A DNA stretch of 64,000 nt from an uncultured Muribaculaceae bacterium (GCA_947176745.1 CAMWRV010000002.1:52378-116377); one strand, 5' to 3'; positions 20,613 to 30,677 are shown, counted from the first letter of the stretch. Program-made: numbers and translations. Notes: generated by a model not told the origin, from the sequence alone.

Positions 20613-22283
20613 TTAGAAATTGTAGGTATAGTTTATCTTGAATCCGTGCATGGCCGGAACCGGTCGGCACAGACCTCCCGAGCAGTCGAAGCCGGCACGT
20701 GTGCGGCCATAGCTGAGCATGAGGCGGTTGTTGCGATAGTTGCCGGTGATGCCGAACATGTAGTAATGCGTGCCTGTGTCGCCGCAGTTCCACATGTCGC
20801 TGACCGACACCATGATATATGGAGTCCATGAGAACTCGAGCAGACCGTATGCCCAGTCTTTCTGATCCTGTTTGGTAAACAGATACTGTGCTTCGCCGCG
20901 CAGGGTGTACTTGCGGTTGAACCTGTATTTGGCGTCGGCCACAAGAATGTTGGTCCTGATGTATTTCTCGTCGGTCTCCACGATAGGTACAACCTGATTG
21001 TTGAGCATCTGGTTCATATACATGAACGTCATTGTGAACGGAGCCGAGAAGCGTTTCTCAATCTGGACATTGATGTCGTAGTAGTTGCAGTCTCCGTGGC
21101 CGAAGAAGCTGGAGGGGCGTGCACCGTCAGTACCCTGCACCATCCCGTCGAGTCCCTGCGGAGCCGGATTCATCGACAGTCCAGCCACATAACTTGCGTT
21201 GACAGTAAGTTTGGTGCCGTATCTGCCTCCGAGAGCGGAATGGCGGGGGAACATGTAGCTGAATGATCCCTGATACGCCCATTCGCCGTCGGCATACTGT
21301 GTCGCGTACGGATAAAGTGCCGGAAGTGAATATGTGTGCATGTAGGTGAACGCCGGCATGTAGTTGATATAAGCCGAAATCCCCTCAACTTTCCTTTGGG
21401 AGCGGTACGACATGTTGAAACTGCGTTTGGCCTGCAGCATGGCGCTGATGCCTTTCTTTGAGTATGACGCGCTGAGCATGTAGGCTGTTCCCGTTCCGTA
21501 GGTGTAGCTGTTGTCGTAGCTCGGGTCCTGACCTTTCCAGGCGAATTCGCCGAGTACGCTCCACGGGCCTTTGGCGAAGCTCGTGCGGACATCGAATGCG
21601 TTGACGCATTTCGGCAGATTGAGGTAATAGTCAGTATCGCCAACATATATTTCCTCCTCTCGCTCATGTTTGAGCACCCAGGAGCCTCCGATCATCCATG
21701 TGGCGCCGCGATCCTGCATCGAAGTGATGTAGTCGTGCATGTATAGTTCGGCGTTGGCGCCGTACACTTGTGAGTGCTTGCTCCAGTCCCAGTAGCGGCG
21801 CTGCACTCCGCCGAGCATTGTGAGGCGGAGTCCTCTGACTGCGTTTACATTGAGGCGTCCGCCGCGAATGGCGTTGTCGATGCCGAGTGCGCGGTCTTCG
21901 AATGTGCGGAGAATGAATCCGTTGCCAAACTGTTCGTAGAAATCTCCTGCGGTCAGGTCGAATCCTTTGTATTTTCCTTTAACGTAGAAATTCGACAGAC
22001 CCCAGCCTGCGAAATCTTTCTCATATCCGGGCAGAGGCCACTTCATGAACTCCGCTCTGAGACCGGCGTCGACATACCTGCTGGCCATGTTGACGTCGGC
22101 ATAAGTGTTGAAGAGAATTTTCTCGGCGTACGGGCCGATTGCTCCGATCTCGTTGTCTATCTCGGGGAATACGATGTCGGCCTGGACCGAGCCGTGCACA
22201 GCCACGGGATAATCTGCACTCGCTGTCTGTGACGCCAGTATCATGGCCGCGATGACCGGAATGCTGGTTTTATAAGGTTTCAT
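20613..22283 (-). CDS. DUF6029-like outer membrane protein
   Basis: Signal peptide, beta-barrel-like alternation, C-terminal FKINYTYNF; located between Omp28-like and TlpA-like genes. DUF number is from memory. Confidence 0.65.
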   Translation of the reverse strand: MKPYKTSIPVIAAMILASQTASADYPVAVHGSVQADIVFPEIDNEIGAIGPYAEKILFNTYADVNMASRYVDAGLRAEFMKWPLPGYEKDFAGWGLSNFYVKGKYKGFDLTAGDFYEQFGNGFILRTFEDRALGIDNAIRGGRLNVNAVRGLRLTMLGGVQRRYWDWSKHSQVYGANAELYMHDYITSMQDRGATWMIGGSWVLKHEREEEIYVGDTDYYLNLPKCVNAFDVRTSFAKGPWSVLGEFAWKGQDPSYDNSYTYGTGTAYMLSASYSKKGISAMLQAKRSFNMSYRSQRKVEGISAYINYMPAFTYMHTYSLPALYPYATQYADGEWAYQGSFSYMFPRHSALGGRYGTKLTVNASYVAGLSMNPAPQGLDGMVQGTDGARPSSFFGHGDCNYYDINVQIEKRFSAPFTMTFMYMNQMLNNQVVPIVETDEKYIRTNILVADAKYRFNRKYTLRGEAQYLFTKQDQKDWAYGLLEFSWTPYIMVSVSDMWNCGDTGTHYYMFGITGNYRNNRLMLSYGRTRAGFDCSGGLCRPVPAMHGFKINYTYNF

Positions 22284-22325
22284 GTGGAATCGTCAGGTTC
22301 TGTAGGTTGTTTTCGGGTGCGGATC

Positions 22326-22823
22326 TTATTTGGTGATGAGCTGGCGTACGATCTCGATCAGGTGGTCTTCCGATCCTTCGGTATATCCGGAGTGTGACTC
22401 TACAATCTTGCCGTTGCCGTCAACCACCACTACATGAGGAGGGTTCTGACAGCCCATCGCGCGGGCGAAGTCGCCGCTCTGGTCAAGCAGCACGTCATAT
22501 TCCCATCCTCTGGCATCAGCCATAGGTTTCACCTTTGTGGCATTCTGTGCCTCGTCGATCGAGATGGCATAAACCTTGACTCCGGTCTCGTCGACCCAGT
22601 CGGGATAGACGTCGTGTATTGCGGTCAGCTCGCGGATGCAGGGTTTGCACCATGTTGCCCAAAAGCTGATAATGAAAGGCTTGCCGTCGTTGCTGAGAGT
22701 GGCGGAGTCTACAGGCTTTCCTGCGAGGTCTTTCAACTGCACCGAGGGGAGCTGCGCATTTGCTGAAATAGCGAGGCCAAGGGCGATTGCCGTCATGGCG
22801 AGAAGTCGTCTGAGAGATTTCAT
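22326..22823 (-). CDS. TlpA/ResA-family thioredoxin-like protein
   Basis: Signal peptide; PFIISFWATWCKPCIRELTAIHDVYPDW (WCxxC). Confidence 0.9.
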   Translation of the reverse strand: MKSLRRLLAMTAIALGLAISANAQLPSVQLKDLAGKPVDSATLSNDGKPFIISFWATWCKPCIRELTAIHDVYPDWVDETGVKVYAISIDEAQNATKVKPMADARGWEYDVLLDQSGDFARAMGCQNPPHVVVVDGNGKIVESHSGYTEGSEDHLIEIVRQLITK

Positions 22824-23042
22824 ATTGAATCGAATTTTGGTTTTACTGTTAGATTGAAATGTGGCGAAGCGGTTTAGTGAGCCATTGCCCCCAGACCCGC
22901 TTTGATAGTTTCTGTTTGGTGCGTAAAAATAGCGGTTAAATTCGGAATCACCAAATTTAATTAATTTTTCTTGCTGAAAATATACGGAATCAGGCCGGAA
23001 TCAGGTTCGGCATTCCGGGCGTGCCCTCTTTCTGAACCATCG

Positions 23043-25043
23043 TTATCTCGGCTTGATCATGCCGTTGCGGTATGCGAAAAGCAGTTCACGCAGCTCGTCG
23101 ATCTGGGCCTGGAGTTCGACGCCTTTGTCAGTGTCGCGTACCCGCAGTCTGTTCTTGCTGAGTTCTACAAGCTGTATTGTCGATTTGATGTCGGTGCCGA
23201 GACGTATGGCCTCTTCGGTGCTGCTGAACGGCTCATGCTGCACAAGCTCAAATCCCCGGGAGTGGAACACAAGCGTATATCCCGCTATGCCGGTGGTGGT
23301 ATGGTATGCTTTTGCGAAGCCTCCGTCGATCACCATCAGTTTGCCGTTGGCTTTTATCGGCTGTTCACCTTTTCCGGCTTTCACGGGCACGTGGCCGTTG
23401 ATGATGTGGCGGTGCGCGCCTGACACTCCGAAGGAGTCAAGGATGCCGTCTACCACTTCCTCTCTTTCGCGCAGGATGTAATAGAATCCCTTGGGTTCGT
23501 CGTGTGTGTGCTTGTCGGCAATGAAGTAGCGCTCGAATGTGGTCATCTTTTCCTTGTCGAAGAGGGGAGAGTCGGGGCCGCACCATAGATACCAGTAGTA
23601 GTCTATGGCATATCGCCGCAGTTCGTCGGATGTGTCGTCGTTGTAGGCGGCACGCATCAGCATGCCTATCGCGTTGAGAAGATCTTTCCCCTTGAGCCGG
23701 GTGTCGAGTATGGTGATCTCGCGCAATGATCCGTCGGAGTTAAGCGGAACCGAGGCGTGAAACATGAGGTTGGAGTTGGAAATGTTGTATATTGATCCGT
23801 GGTCGAGCATGGTCGACATGTGGCGCCGCAGCTTGTCGCTGATTATAAATGAGCGGTGCAGTTTCTCCACAAGGTTCTTTTCGTCTTCGGTCAGAGCGTA
23901 GGGATCAGCCGGATCGACGGTGGGGAGGAAACTGTCGCGCATCGGATATGTCTGGCCGTCGATAGTTATCTGTTTGCGGTCTTCCGATATTGCCCCGAGC
24001 AGTTTGCGGCCTCCCATTTTCCATTCCGGATACCGGTCGATAAGCGCGCCTTCGAGTTTGAACTGGATAACTGTTATAGCCTTGTGCATTTTCGCCAGCA
24101 GTGATCGTGATCTCTCGTTGTCGGCAGAACTGCCCGGTTCGAGTTTCGGCTGGAATACTTCGCACGGATCATCGGCATAGGTCTCCATGGCGAATGTGGC
24201 CAGGGGCACGAGATTGATTCCGTAACCCTCCTCAAGGGTGTCCATGTTGCCGTAGCGCAGCGCTATGCGCAGCACATTGGCGATGCAGCTGTCGTTGCCG
24301 GCGGCCGCTCCCATCCACAGGGCGTCGTGGTTGCCCCACTGTATATCGAATCCTTTGTAATCGGCCAGAGTGTCCATTATGATGTGGGCGCCTTGTCCGC
24401 GGTCGTATATGTCGCCGAGTATGTGCAGACGGTCGATGCTGAGGTGCTGTATGACATTGCAGATGGCTATGATGAATTCATCTGCCTGTCCTGTCGATAT
24501 TATGGTTTCGACAATCCGGTTGTAGTACATCTGCTTGCTTTCGCCTCCGGGTGTCTCGTGAAGAAGTTCCTCGATGATATATGCGAATTCTTTCGGGAGG
24601 GCTTTTCTTACTTTCGAACGTGTGTATTTCGATGACACGCTCTGAAGCACTTTTACGAGCCTGTGGAGAGTCGTGTTGTAGAAGTCGTCGAGATCTTCCT
24701 CCTCTTCGCGTATTAGTTCGAGTTTCTGCTCGGGGTAATATATCAGCGAACAGAACTGGGCGATATCGGCGTCGCGCATCTCGTTGCCATAGATCTCGCG
24801 GACTTTGCGCTTGATGTTTCCCGAGGCGTTTTTCAATATATGGCGGAAAGCGGCGTCTTCACCGTGAAGGTCGGCTACAAAGTGCTCAGTGCCTTTGGGC
24901 AGGTTGAGTATGGCTTCGAGATTAATTATCTCGGAACTTGCCGCGCTTGCGGTTCCGAAAGTCTGGGAAAGAAGTTCCAGCACGCGTCGGTCTGTCTCGA
25001 TCTGCTCGGGCGAGTATTTCGCCATTGTGTTTTCAAGTGCCAT
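23043..25043 (-). CDS. fbp: Class III fructose-1,6-bisphosphatase
   Basis: 666 aa; HFVADLHGEDAAFRHILKNASG, LHILGDIYDRGQGAHIIMDTL, IQWGNHDALWMGAAAGN. Start may be 25025. Confidence 0.93.
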   Translation of the reverse strand: MALENTMAKYSPEQIETDRRVLELLSQTFGTASAASSEIINLEAILNLPKGTEHFVADLHGEDAAFRHILKNASGNIKRKVREIYGNEMRDADIAQFCSLIYYPEQKLELIREEEEDLDDFYNTTLHRLVKVLQSVSSKYTRSKVRKALPKEFAYIIEELLHETPGGESKQMYYNRIVETIISTGQADEFIIAICNVIQHLSIDRLHILGDIYDRGQGAHIIMDTLADYKGFDIQWGNHDALWMGAAAGNDSCIANVLRIALRYGNMDTLEEGYGINLVPLATFAMETYADDPCEVFQPKLEPGSSADNERSRSLLAKMHKAITVIQFKLEGALIDRYPEWKMGGRKLLGAISEDRKQITIDGQTYPMRDSFLPTVDPADPYALTEDEKNLVEKLHRSFIISDKLRRHMSTMLDHGSIYNISNSNLMFHASVPLNSDGSLREITILDTRLKGKDLLNAIGMLMRAAYNDDTSDELRRYAIDYYWYLWCGPDSPLFDKEKMTTFERYFIADKHTHDEPKGFYYILREREEVVDGILDSFGVSGAHRHIINGHVPVKAGKGEQPIKANGKLMVIDGGFAKAYHTTTGIAGYTLVFHSRGFELVQHEPFSSTEEAIRLGTDIKSTIQLVELSKNRLRVRDTDKGVELQAQIDELRELLFAYRNGMIKPR

Positions 25044-25088
25044 GTCTCTTGCGGTTTAAGGTTTTCGTCTTGGTTTCGGTAAATCAAT

Positions 25089-25272
25089 AAGTAAGTGCTC
25101 AAATTTAAACGATAGCAAGTGGTGAAATATCTTTCATACAATCTGCGGCTTCTTTTTTGTCGCTTCCGGTTTGTCGCTCAGTCGCATAGCCCGCTATGCT
25201 CCTTCACTCCGCACCGGAACCGCCTAAAAAACAAGCTCGCATTTTGTATAAATTAAATTTGAACACTTACTT
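25089..25272. repeat. MITE-like or hairpin intergenic repeat with 19-bp terminal inverted repeats
   Basis: Left AAGTAAGTGCTCAAATTTA (25089-25107); right TAAATTTGAACACTTACTT (25254-25272), one mismatch when reverse-complemented. Inner arms TTCCGGT/ACCGGAA and GCATAG-CCCG-CTATGC. Confidence 0.75.
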
Positions 25273-25326
25273 GCGGTCTGCAATTATAACGTTTTTTGAC
25301 GGATTTTCCTTATCTTTGTAGCTGAA

Positions 25327-25593
25327 ATGAAAAAGATTTTCATTATTTTACGTGACCGGCTCGGTTCGATGTCTTTCCGCACCGGCGTTTTTGTGGCAGC
25401 TCTGTGTGCGGTCTGTTATGCCGTTTCATTCGCTCAGATGCTGCTTCCGCTTCCTGTTGCTGCCAAAGGCGCGTTATGGGTGATTTTCTTCGGACTCGCA
25501 AAGACGTTCCAGTATTCCGCGATACTGATTCTCGGCAAGGAGGGTGTTGTAAGACTGAAAGCCCTTTTCAGGAAACAGTCGGGTGAAAGCTGA
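25327..25593 (+). CDS. Small hypothetical membrane protein (88 aa)
   Basis: Two hydrophobic segments; preceded by TATCTTTG promoter-like motif. Confidence 0.65.
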   Translation: MKKIFIILRDRLGSMSFRTGVFVAALCAVCYAVSFAQMLLPLPVAAKGALWVIFFGLAKTFQYSAILILGKEGVVRLKALFRKQSGES

Positions 25594-25615
25594 TGTTTTG
25601 TTGTATATGACTTCT

Positions 25616-26743
25616 ATGATTGAATTCAAAGAACTGATTCCTATATTCGATGCTGAATCGCCGGTCATCATTGCCGGTCCGTGCAGCGCCGAGTCGCGCG
25701 CGCAGACTCTGCGTACTGCCGAAGAACTGGCGTCTGCCGGGATAAGATATTTTAGAGCCGGAGTGTGGAAACCGCGCACACGCCCGGGCTCTTTTGAGGG
25801 TGTCGGAGCCAAGGCGTTGCCGTGGCTGGCCGAGGTGCGCGAGAAAACAGGCATGACTCCTATGACGGAGATCGCGTCGCCCGCTCATCTGCGCAATGCG
25901 CTAAGAGCCGGCATCTTCACGGTCTGGATAGGCGCGAGAACTACTGCAAATCCTTTCGCCGTGCAGGAAATCGCTGATTTTATTTCGAGTTTGCCGCAGG
26001 GCGAAAAGGATCGGATTGGGGTGCTTGTCAAGAATCCGGTCAATCCTGATCTTGAACTGTGGATAGGGGCGTTGCAGAGGCTTTACCGCGCCGGAGTGCG
26101 CCGGCTCGGCGCCATTCACAGGGGATTCAGCGCATATGGCAGCCATTTGTACAGAAATGTGCCTGAGTGGCGTATTCCGATCGAGCTCAAGCGTCGCATC
26201 CCCTCGCTGCCGCTGATATGCGATCCGAGTCATATCGGAGGACGCCGGGATCTGATCGGCAAGATTTCACAGCAGGCTCTCGACATGCGTTTTGACGGAC
26301 TGATCATAGAGTCGCACAGTGATCCTGACTGTGCGCTCAGCGACAGTGCCCAGCAGGTCACTCCTTCAGAACTCTCGTCAATACTTTCGTCGCTCAGAAG
26401 CAGTCCTGAATCGACTGCTGAAGATAGCCTCAGGGTGTATCGTGAAGAGATCGACATCATAGATGAAGAACTGGTGACGCTGCTTTCCCGCCGCATGGAT
26501 GTGGCACGCCGCATAGGCAGTCTCAAGATACGCGAGGGCGTGTCGGTCGTGCAGCCCGGACGTTATAGCATGCTTATGGAGCGCCGTGTGGCCGATGGCG
26601 AGCGGCTCGGACTTTGCCCTGATTTCATGCGCAGGATTCTTGGAGTCATCCATGAGGAATCTGTGCGCCAGCAGTTGAGCCTGCGGAGTAATGAATGCGA
26701 AACCGACATAGCGGGAGACAATGGTGTGACGGAGGACAATTAA
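25616..26743 (+). CDS. Bifunctional DAHP synthase / chorismate mutase type II
   Basis: PVIIAGPCSAESRAQ...FRAGVWKPRTRPGSFEG...LICDPSHIGG; C-terminal EEIDIIDEELVTLLSRRMDVARRIGSLK. Confidence 0.9.
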   Translation: MIEFKELIPIFDAESPVIIAGPCSAESRAQTLRTAEELASAGIRYFRAGVWKPRTRPGSFEGVGAKALPWLAEVREKTGMTPMTEIASPAHLRNALRAGIFTVWIGARTTANPFAVQEIADFISSLPQGEKDRIGVLVKNPVNPDLELWIGALQRLYRAGVRRLGAIHRGFSAYGSHLYRNVPEWRIPIELKRRIPSLPLICDPSHIGGRRDLIGKISQQALDMRFDGLIIESHSDPDCALSDSAQQVTPSELSSILSSLRSSPESTAEDSLRVYREEIDIIDEELVTLLSRRMDVARRIGSLKIREGVSVVQPGRYSMLMERRVADGERLGLCPDFMRRILGVIHEESVRQQLSLRSNECETDIAGDNGVTEDN

Positions 26744-26768
26744 GGAGACGCCCGGACGTTGCTATGAT

Positions 26769-27212
26769 ATGGACAGCACAGATATAGGAAAGTTGACTTT
26801 CATGACAGATGGTAACTACAGGCTTGTAGAGTTGCCGCGATTCCTCGATCCGCGTGGAAATCTGGCGGTGATCGAGCAGTTCAGCGAGATTCCTTTCAAG
26901 ATCGAAAGGTGTCACTGGATATATGATGTGCCCGGAGGAGGAGGGCGTGAAGGACACGCCTATCACGAGAACGAGGAACTGATAATAGCCCTGTCAGGTT
27001 CGTTCGATGTGGTGGTCAGACTTCCGGACAGAGACGAGACCGTGACGCTCAACAGATCTTTTGTCGGTCTGTATCTGCCCCGGATGACATGGCGCGAACT
27101 GACCAATTTCTCGACCAATGCCGTGGTGCTTGTGCTAAGCTCGAAGCCGTATTCCGACGCGGATTATATTCTCGATTATGACATGTATCTAAAACTTAGA
27201 AACAATGGGTGA
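26769..27212 (+). CDS. FdtA/QdtA-family cupin (dTDP-hexose 3,4-ketoisomerase-like), divergent copy
   Basis: LPRFLDPRGNLAVIEQFSEIPFKIERCHWIYDVPGGGGREGHAYHENEELIIALSGSF. Confidence 0.8.
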   Translation: MDSTDIGKLTFMTDGNYRLVELPRFLDPRGNLAVIEQFSEIPFKIERCHWIYDVPGGGGREGHAYHENEELIIALSGSFDVVVRLPDRDETVTLNRSFVGLYLPRMTWRELTNFSTNAVVLVLSSKPYSDADYILDYDMYLKLRNNG

Positions 27213-27642
27213 GGGACTCAGGACCGTATATGACTGCTCGGTCATAGAACTTGACAGGCATCCGAGCGAACGGCTCGGAAATCTCTCTGTGGTGCATTCG
27301 GAAGAAACACTTCCTTTCGATGTGAAAAGGGTCTTTTTCATTTACGACGTGCCCGGTGGGGAAAGCCGCGGAGGTCATGCCCACAAGGCTGTCAAGGAGT
27401 TTATAGTAGCTGTGTCGGGCAGCTTTTCAATCACGCTCGACGATGGCCGCGACCGCAGGACAGTCATGCTCAACCGCCCTTATGTGGGTCTTCTTGTCGA
27501 ACCCGGGGTGTGGCTGACGCTGCATGATTTCTCATCGGGAGCGATAGCTCTTGTCTTCACTTCCGACTATTTCTCGCACAGCGACCATATAAAGGATTAT
27601 GAGGAATTCCGGATCATGCGGTCGCGTCAGAAACTGAACTGA
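27205..27642 (+). CDS. FdtA/QdtA-family dTDP-hexose 3,4-ketoisomerase-like cupin
   Basis: GNLSVVHSEETLPFDVKRVFFIYDVPGGESRGGHAHKAVKEFIVAVSGSFSITLDDG; overlaps the preceding paralogue by 8 nt. Confidence 0.85.
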   Translation: MGEGLRTVYDCSVIELDRHPSERLGNLSVVHSEETLPFDVKRVFFIYDVPGGESRGGHAHKAVKEFIVAVSGSFSITLDDGRDRRTVMLNRPYVGLLVEPGVWLTLHDFSSGAIALVFTSDYFSHSDHIKDYEEFRIMRSRQKLN

Positions 27643-28937
27643 GCGAGGATCTGGGCGCGTCTTGCCCATGCGCTCCGGCCATCCATGTTGCCGCGGCGTC
27701 CGAGGTCAAGCTCTGCCGCGCAGCAGATGCGCGGAGTCAGATACCAGAAATAGTTTACCGCTATGTACATGCCGGTCTTGTATTCATCTCCGGGGCAGTC
27801 GTGTTCCGGCATATAGCGTGTGGCGCCCCACGTGGCGGAAAAGAGCATAGACGGGTTGAGATTGTACTGTACGGCCGCGTATCCGCCTACCGCTCCGGGA
27901 GCATACATTCGTCCGGGTTCCGACGGTTTGCCTACAAGATCATATTTTCCCATCAGCCAGTCTCCCCCGAGGCTCGCATATCCTTTGCCGCCGTTGAACG
28001 CGCCGTAGAACGTAAAATGATCTTCCGGCTGCCATTTGCCCGACAACTGAAGTCCCCAGCCTGCTACGTTATGGTTTTTCTGTTCGATAAGATCGCGGTA
28101 TGGGTGGCTTCTGACTATACCTGCCAACCGTATGTAGCTTGCTTCATCCTCACCCCAGGCGAACTGTCCGAATGCGGCTATGTCGGGGATGTACTGGCTC
28201 ACGCGGGCTGTAATATCTTTCTGTGTGTCAATCTGGTTTGTAGGGCTTTCCACTGAGGCTGCAACAGCCCATCGCCGGTTGTGAAATTCATGGAGCCACC
28301 GCACGAGAACCGCTGTGGCTGTCATCTTGGCGTTGGGTCCGGCGGCATCTACTGCTGGAGGAAGCGCGCCCGGATCGCTGAATGTGGAGTTGGTGTAGCC
28401 GATTGTAAAATCGTTGATCTGGCCGTAGGCCTTCTTGAGTCTGAAGTCGCGGGCCTCGTATCCGTTGAAATTGGCTTCGATATAGAGCTGGTAGTGTCCG
28501 AGTTTCTTGTTCATGCCCAGAACCCGGAAGAACAGTGCCGTACCGGCCGGGGATGTGCCGAGATACCGCCGGCGTGCGGGGTCTTTCTGCATGGGTATCA
28601 GGTAGGGTGCGAACGCCGGACTGTCGATCGAACCTCCCCAGTCGAGATAACCGCGCATGCGCACCACGCCGCCGACGCCCATGGCAAGATTGTTGTCACG
28701 GCTCATGAACAGGAAGTAGGGTGCGAGGGGATCCTGAAAGTGTCTGAACTGATCCTCGTAGAATTTCTGTATGAGTCTGGCTGAGGAATCAGGCGACTGA
28801 TCCTCTCCCTTGCCGAAATATATGATCTTGTGGTCGCTGATTGTGGAATCCATGGCTATGCCGGTCATGGTTCTTGCGTTGGCTGCGGCTGCGGCCGTCA
28901 GCATAAGCGCCGTGGCGAGACGAATTGCATTTCTCAT
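27627..28937 (-). CDS. Outer membrane porin-like protein (DcaP-like)
   Basis: Signal peptide; GVGGVVRMRGYLDWGGSIDSPAF; beta-strand pattern and terminal F (AQILAQFSF). Confidence 0.65.
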   Translation of the reverse strand: MRNAIRLATALMLTAAAAANARTMTGIAMDSTISDHKIIYFGKGEDQSPDSSARLIQKFYEDQFRHFQDPLAPYFLFMSRDNNLAMGVGGVVRMRGYLDWGGSIDSPAFAPYLIPMQKDPARRRYLGTSPAGTALFFRVLGMNKKLGHYQLYIEANFNGYEARDFRLKKAYGQINDFTIGYTNSTFSDPGALPPAVDAAGPNAKMTATAVLVRWLHEFHNRRWAVAASVESPTNQIDTQKDITARVSQYIPDIAAFGQFAWGEDEASYIRLAGIVRSHPYRDLIEQKNHNVAGWGLQLSGKWQPEDHFTFYGAFNGGKGYASLGGDWLMGKYDLVGKPSEPGRMYAPGAVGGYAAVQYNLNPSMLFSATWGATRYMPEHDCPGDEYKTGMYIAVNYFWYLTPRICCAAELDLGRRGNMDGRSAWARRAQILAQFSF

Positions 28938-29067
28938 GTCAGGGGAATCTTACTTGGCAATATGTTTATCCCTATAACAAATGCGGCCGCCGATTGTTAA
29001 CTTGGTTGAAAATTTCTTAATTTTGCAGATTCATAGTAAACTTTATACATATAAACAGTTTTCAGAT

Positions 29068-29241
29068 ATGTTGCCTCAGGATCCCTATATGTTGTTGAGC
29101 GTGGTCAATACAAAACTGCGTGACGAATTTTCAGATCTCGACGATCTTTGCGCGTCACTTGATGTGGACCGTAGCCGGCTTGAGGAGAAACTCGCCCAGG
29201 CCGGATTCACATATGATAAGTCTGTCAACCAGTTCAGATAG
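29068..29241 (+). CDS. Small DUF4250-like protein (57 aa from ATG at 29068)
   Basis: MLPQDPYMLLSVVNTKLRDEFSDLDDLCASLDVDRSRLEEKLAQAGFTYDKSVNQFR; preceded by TAATTTTG. Confidence 0.75.
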   Translation: MLPQDPYMLLSVVNTKLRDEFSDLDDLCASLDVDRSRLEEKLAQAGFTYDKSVNQFR

Positions 29242-30625
29242 ACCGGCTCTTCTTTCCGATGACATAGACCGGGCGGTAGGTCAGACTCCGCAGATGAGAC
29301 ATGTCTGACATCTGCAGAGAGCCGGACGGAGCCGATCCGGCCACACCGGTGTGCTTGAGATGCATGAGCACTTCTCTTGCCGATTTGAATTCCACTCGGA
29401 TCGAGTCTTCCACCACCTGCACGTCTGTGAAGTGCCGGCCCATCCACTCTCTCAGCTGCGTTGCCTTTGGATAGATCAGAGGTGACGGGCGCAGTTCATC
29501 GAGTTCCTCCATATTGCCCGGAACGAATGTCGATATCGCGAGAACGCCGCCCGGAGCAAGCCGTCGATGGCATTCGGCAAGAAATCTCGGTATGTCGGCA
29601 AACCACTGTATGGCCGATGCCGACAGAATCACGTCCCATTGTGCGGTCTGGCGGCAGATCCATCTTTCGGCGTCTTCGACCACGTATTCCTCTCTCGGCG
29701 CGATTCGGAACGGACCGGTTTCGGTAATGTCGACAAATGTCGCTTCCGACGGTTCGAGAAGCGGCGCGTATTCGCGTGTAAACAGACCTGTGCCGCAGCC
29801 TATCTCAAGAATTTTGCCATGACGGCGTGGGTGACCGGCTTCAAGCAGTCCGGCCAGCTTCATGGCTGCTGAATACTGCGCTATGGCATGGGTGTCGTAC
29901 GAACCGGAGGCTTTGGTGAACTGTCTTGACACTTTCGAGGGGTCGGAAATCACGGATCTTGCAATCCGTCCGATATCAACCCAATGTGCCTCGTCAAGGA
30001 GTATTGTCTCGACGTCAGGGTCGCGTTGCCATGCGTTTTTCTGATTCTCAGGTGGGAAGATGCGGTCATGACTCGAAATATAGGCTCTTGTCCAGGGCAG
30101 TCCGCCGTCATAAGCAGTGTCGGAAGAACCGCATGCATCACGGTGAGCCTGACGAATTGTGGCAAGTTGGCGGCTCAGACCGGCGATCTCGCTTTCTGCT
30201 GCAGGAGAAAACATGTGTGAAGCATTGTCATATGCCGCTCTGTCGCGCATCATGCGCATTCTGAATTTGGTCAGGTTGCGCACTGTCAGTCCGCCGGCGG
30301 TTCCGTCGAAAATGGCTGCAGGAATTCCAAAAGAATCATCGACCGGATCCGTAGTGCCGTTGATAGCGAATGCAGCGGTGACGCGTTGCGATGGCAGAGT
30401 CCGGGAAGCCGCGAAGACACCGAGCGACCATGCGAACAGGTAGACCGTGTAATAGCGGTCAAGAAACGAGATGTCGAGCGTCATGTCGGAATAGTCGTGG
30501 ACTACGGCGGTATCCCATCCCGGCAGTGAGATTCCGGTTCCTGTCTCTGGTCCGGTGCTCCAGCCTGTGAATATCAGTATGAGCCGTGAATTGTCTGGCT
30601 CAGAGTGTGTGAAGTCGATTTTCAT
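29234..30625 (-). CDS. Fused BioG (DUF452 pimeloyl-ACP methyl esterase) - BioC (malonyl-ACP O-methyltransferase)
   Basis: N-terminal FTGWST...LFAWSLGVFAASR...FAINGTTDPVDDSFGIP; C-terminal SAM-MTase ILEIGCGTGLFTREYA...ILSASAIQWF. Confidence 0.9.
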   Translation of the reverse strand: MKIDFTHSEPDNSRLILIFTGWSTGPETGTGISLPGWDTAVVHDYSDMTLDISFLDRYYTVYLFAWSLGVFAASRTLPSQRVTAAFAINGTTDPVDDSFGIPAAIFDGTAGGLTVRNLTKFRMRMMRDRAAYDNASHMFSPAAESEIAGLSRQLATIRQAHRDACGSSDTAYDGGLPWTRAYISSHDRIFPPENQKNAWQRDPDVETILLDEAHWVDIGRIARSVISDPSKVSRQFTKASGSYDTHAIAQYSAAMKLAGLLEAGHPRRHGKILEIGCGTGLFTREYAPLLEPSEATFVDITETGPFRIAPREEYVVEDAERWICRQTAQWDVILSASAIQWFADIPRFLAECHRRLAPGGVLAISTFVPGNMEELDELRPSPLIYPKATQLREWMGRHFTDVQVVEDSIRVEFKSAREVLMHLKHTGVAGSAPSGSLQMSDMSHLRSLTYRPVYVIGKKSRSI

Positions 30626-30677
30626 TCCTGTCTTATGATAATCTGATGCTTGTTTTCTTGTTGATCAACCGGCGGCC

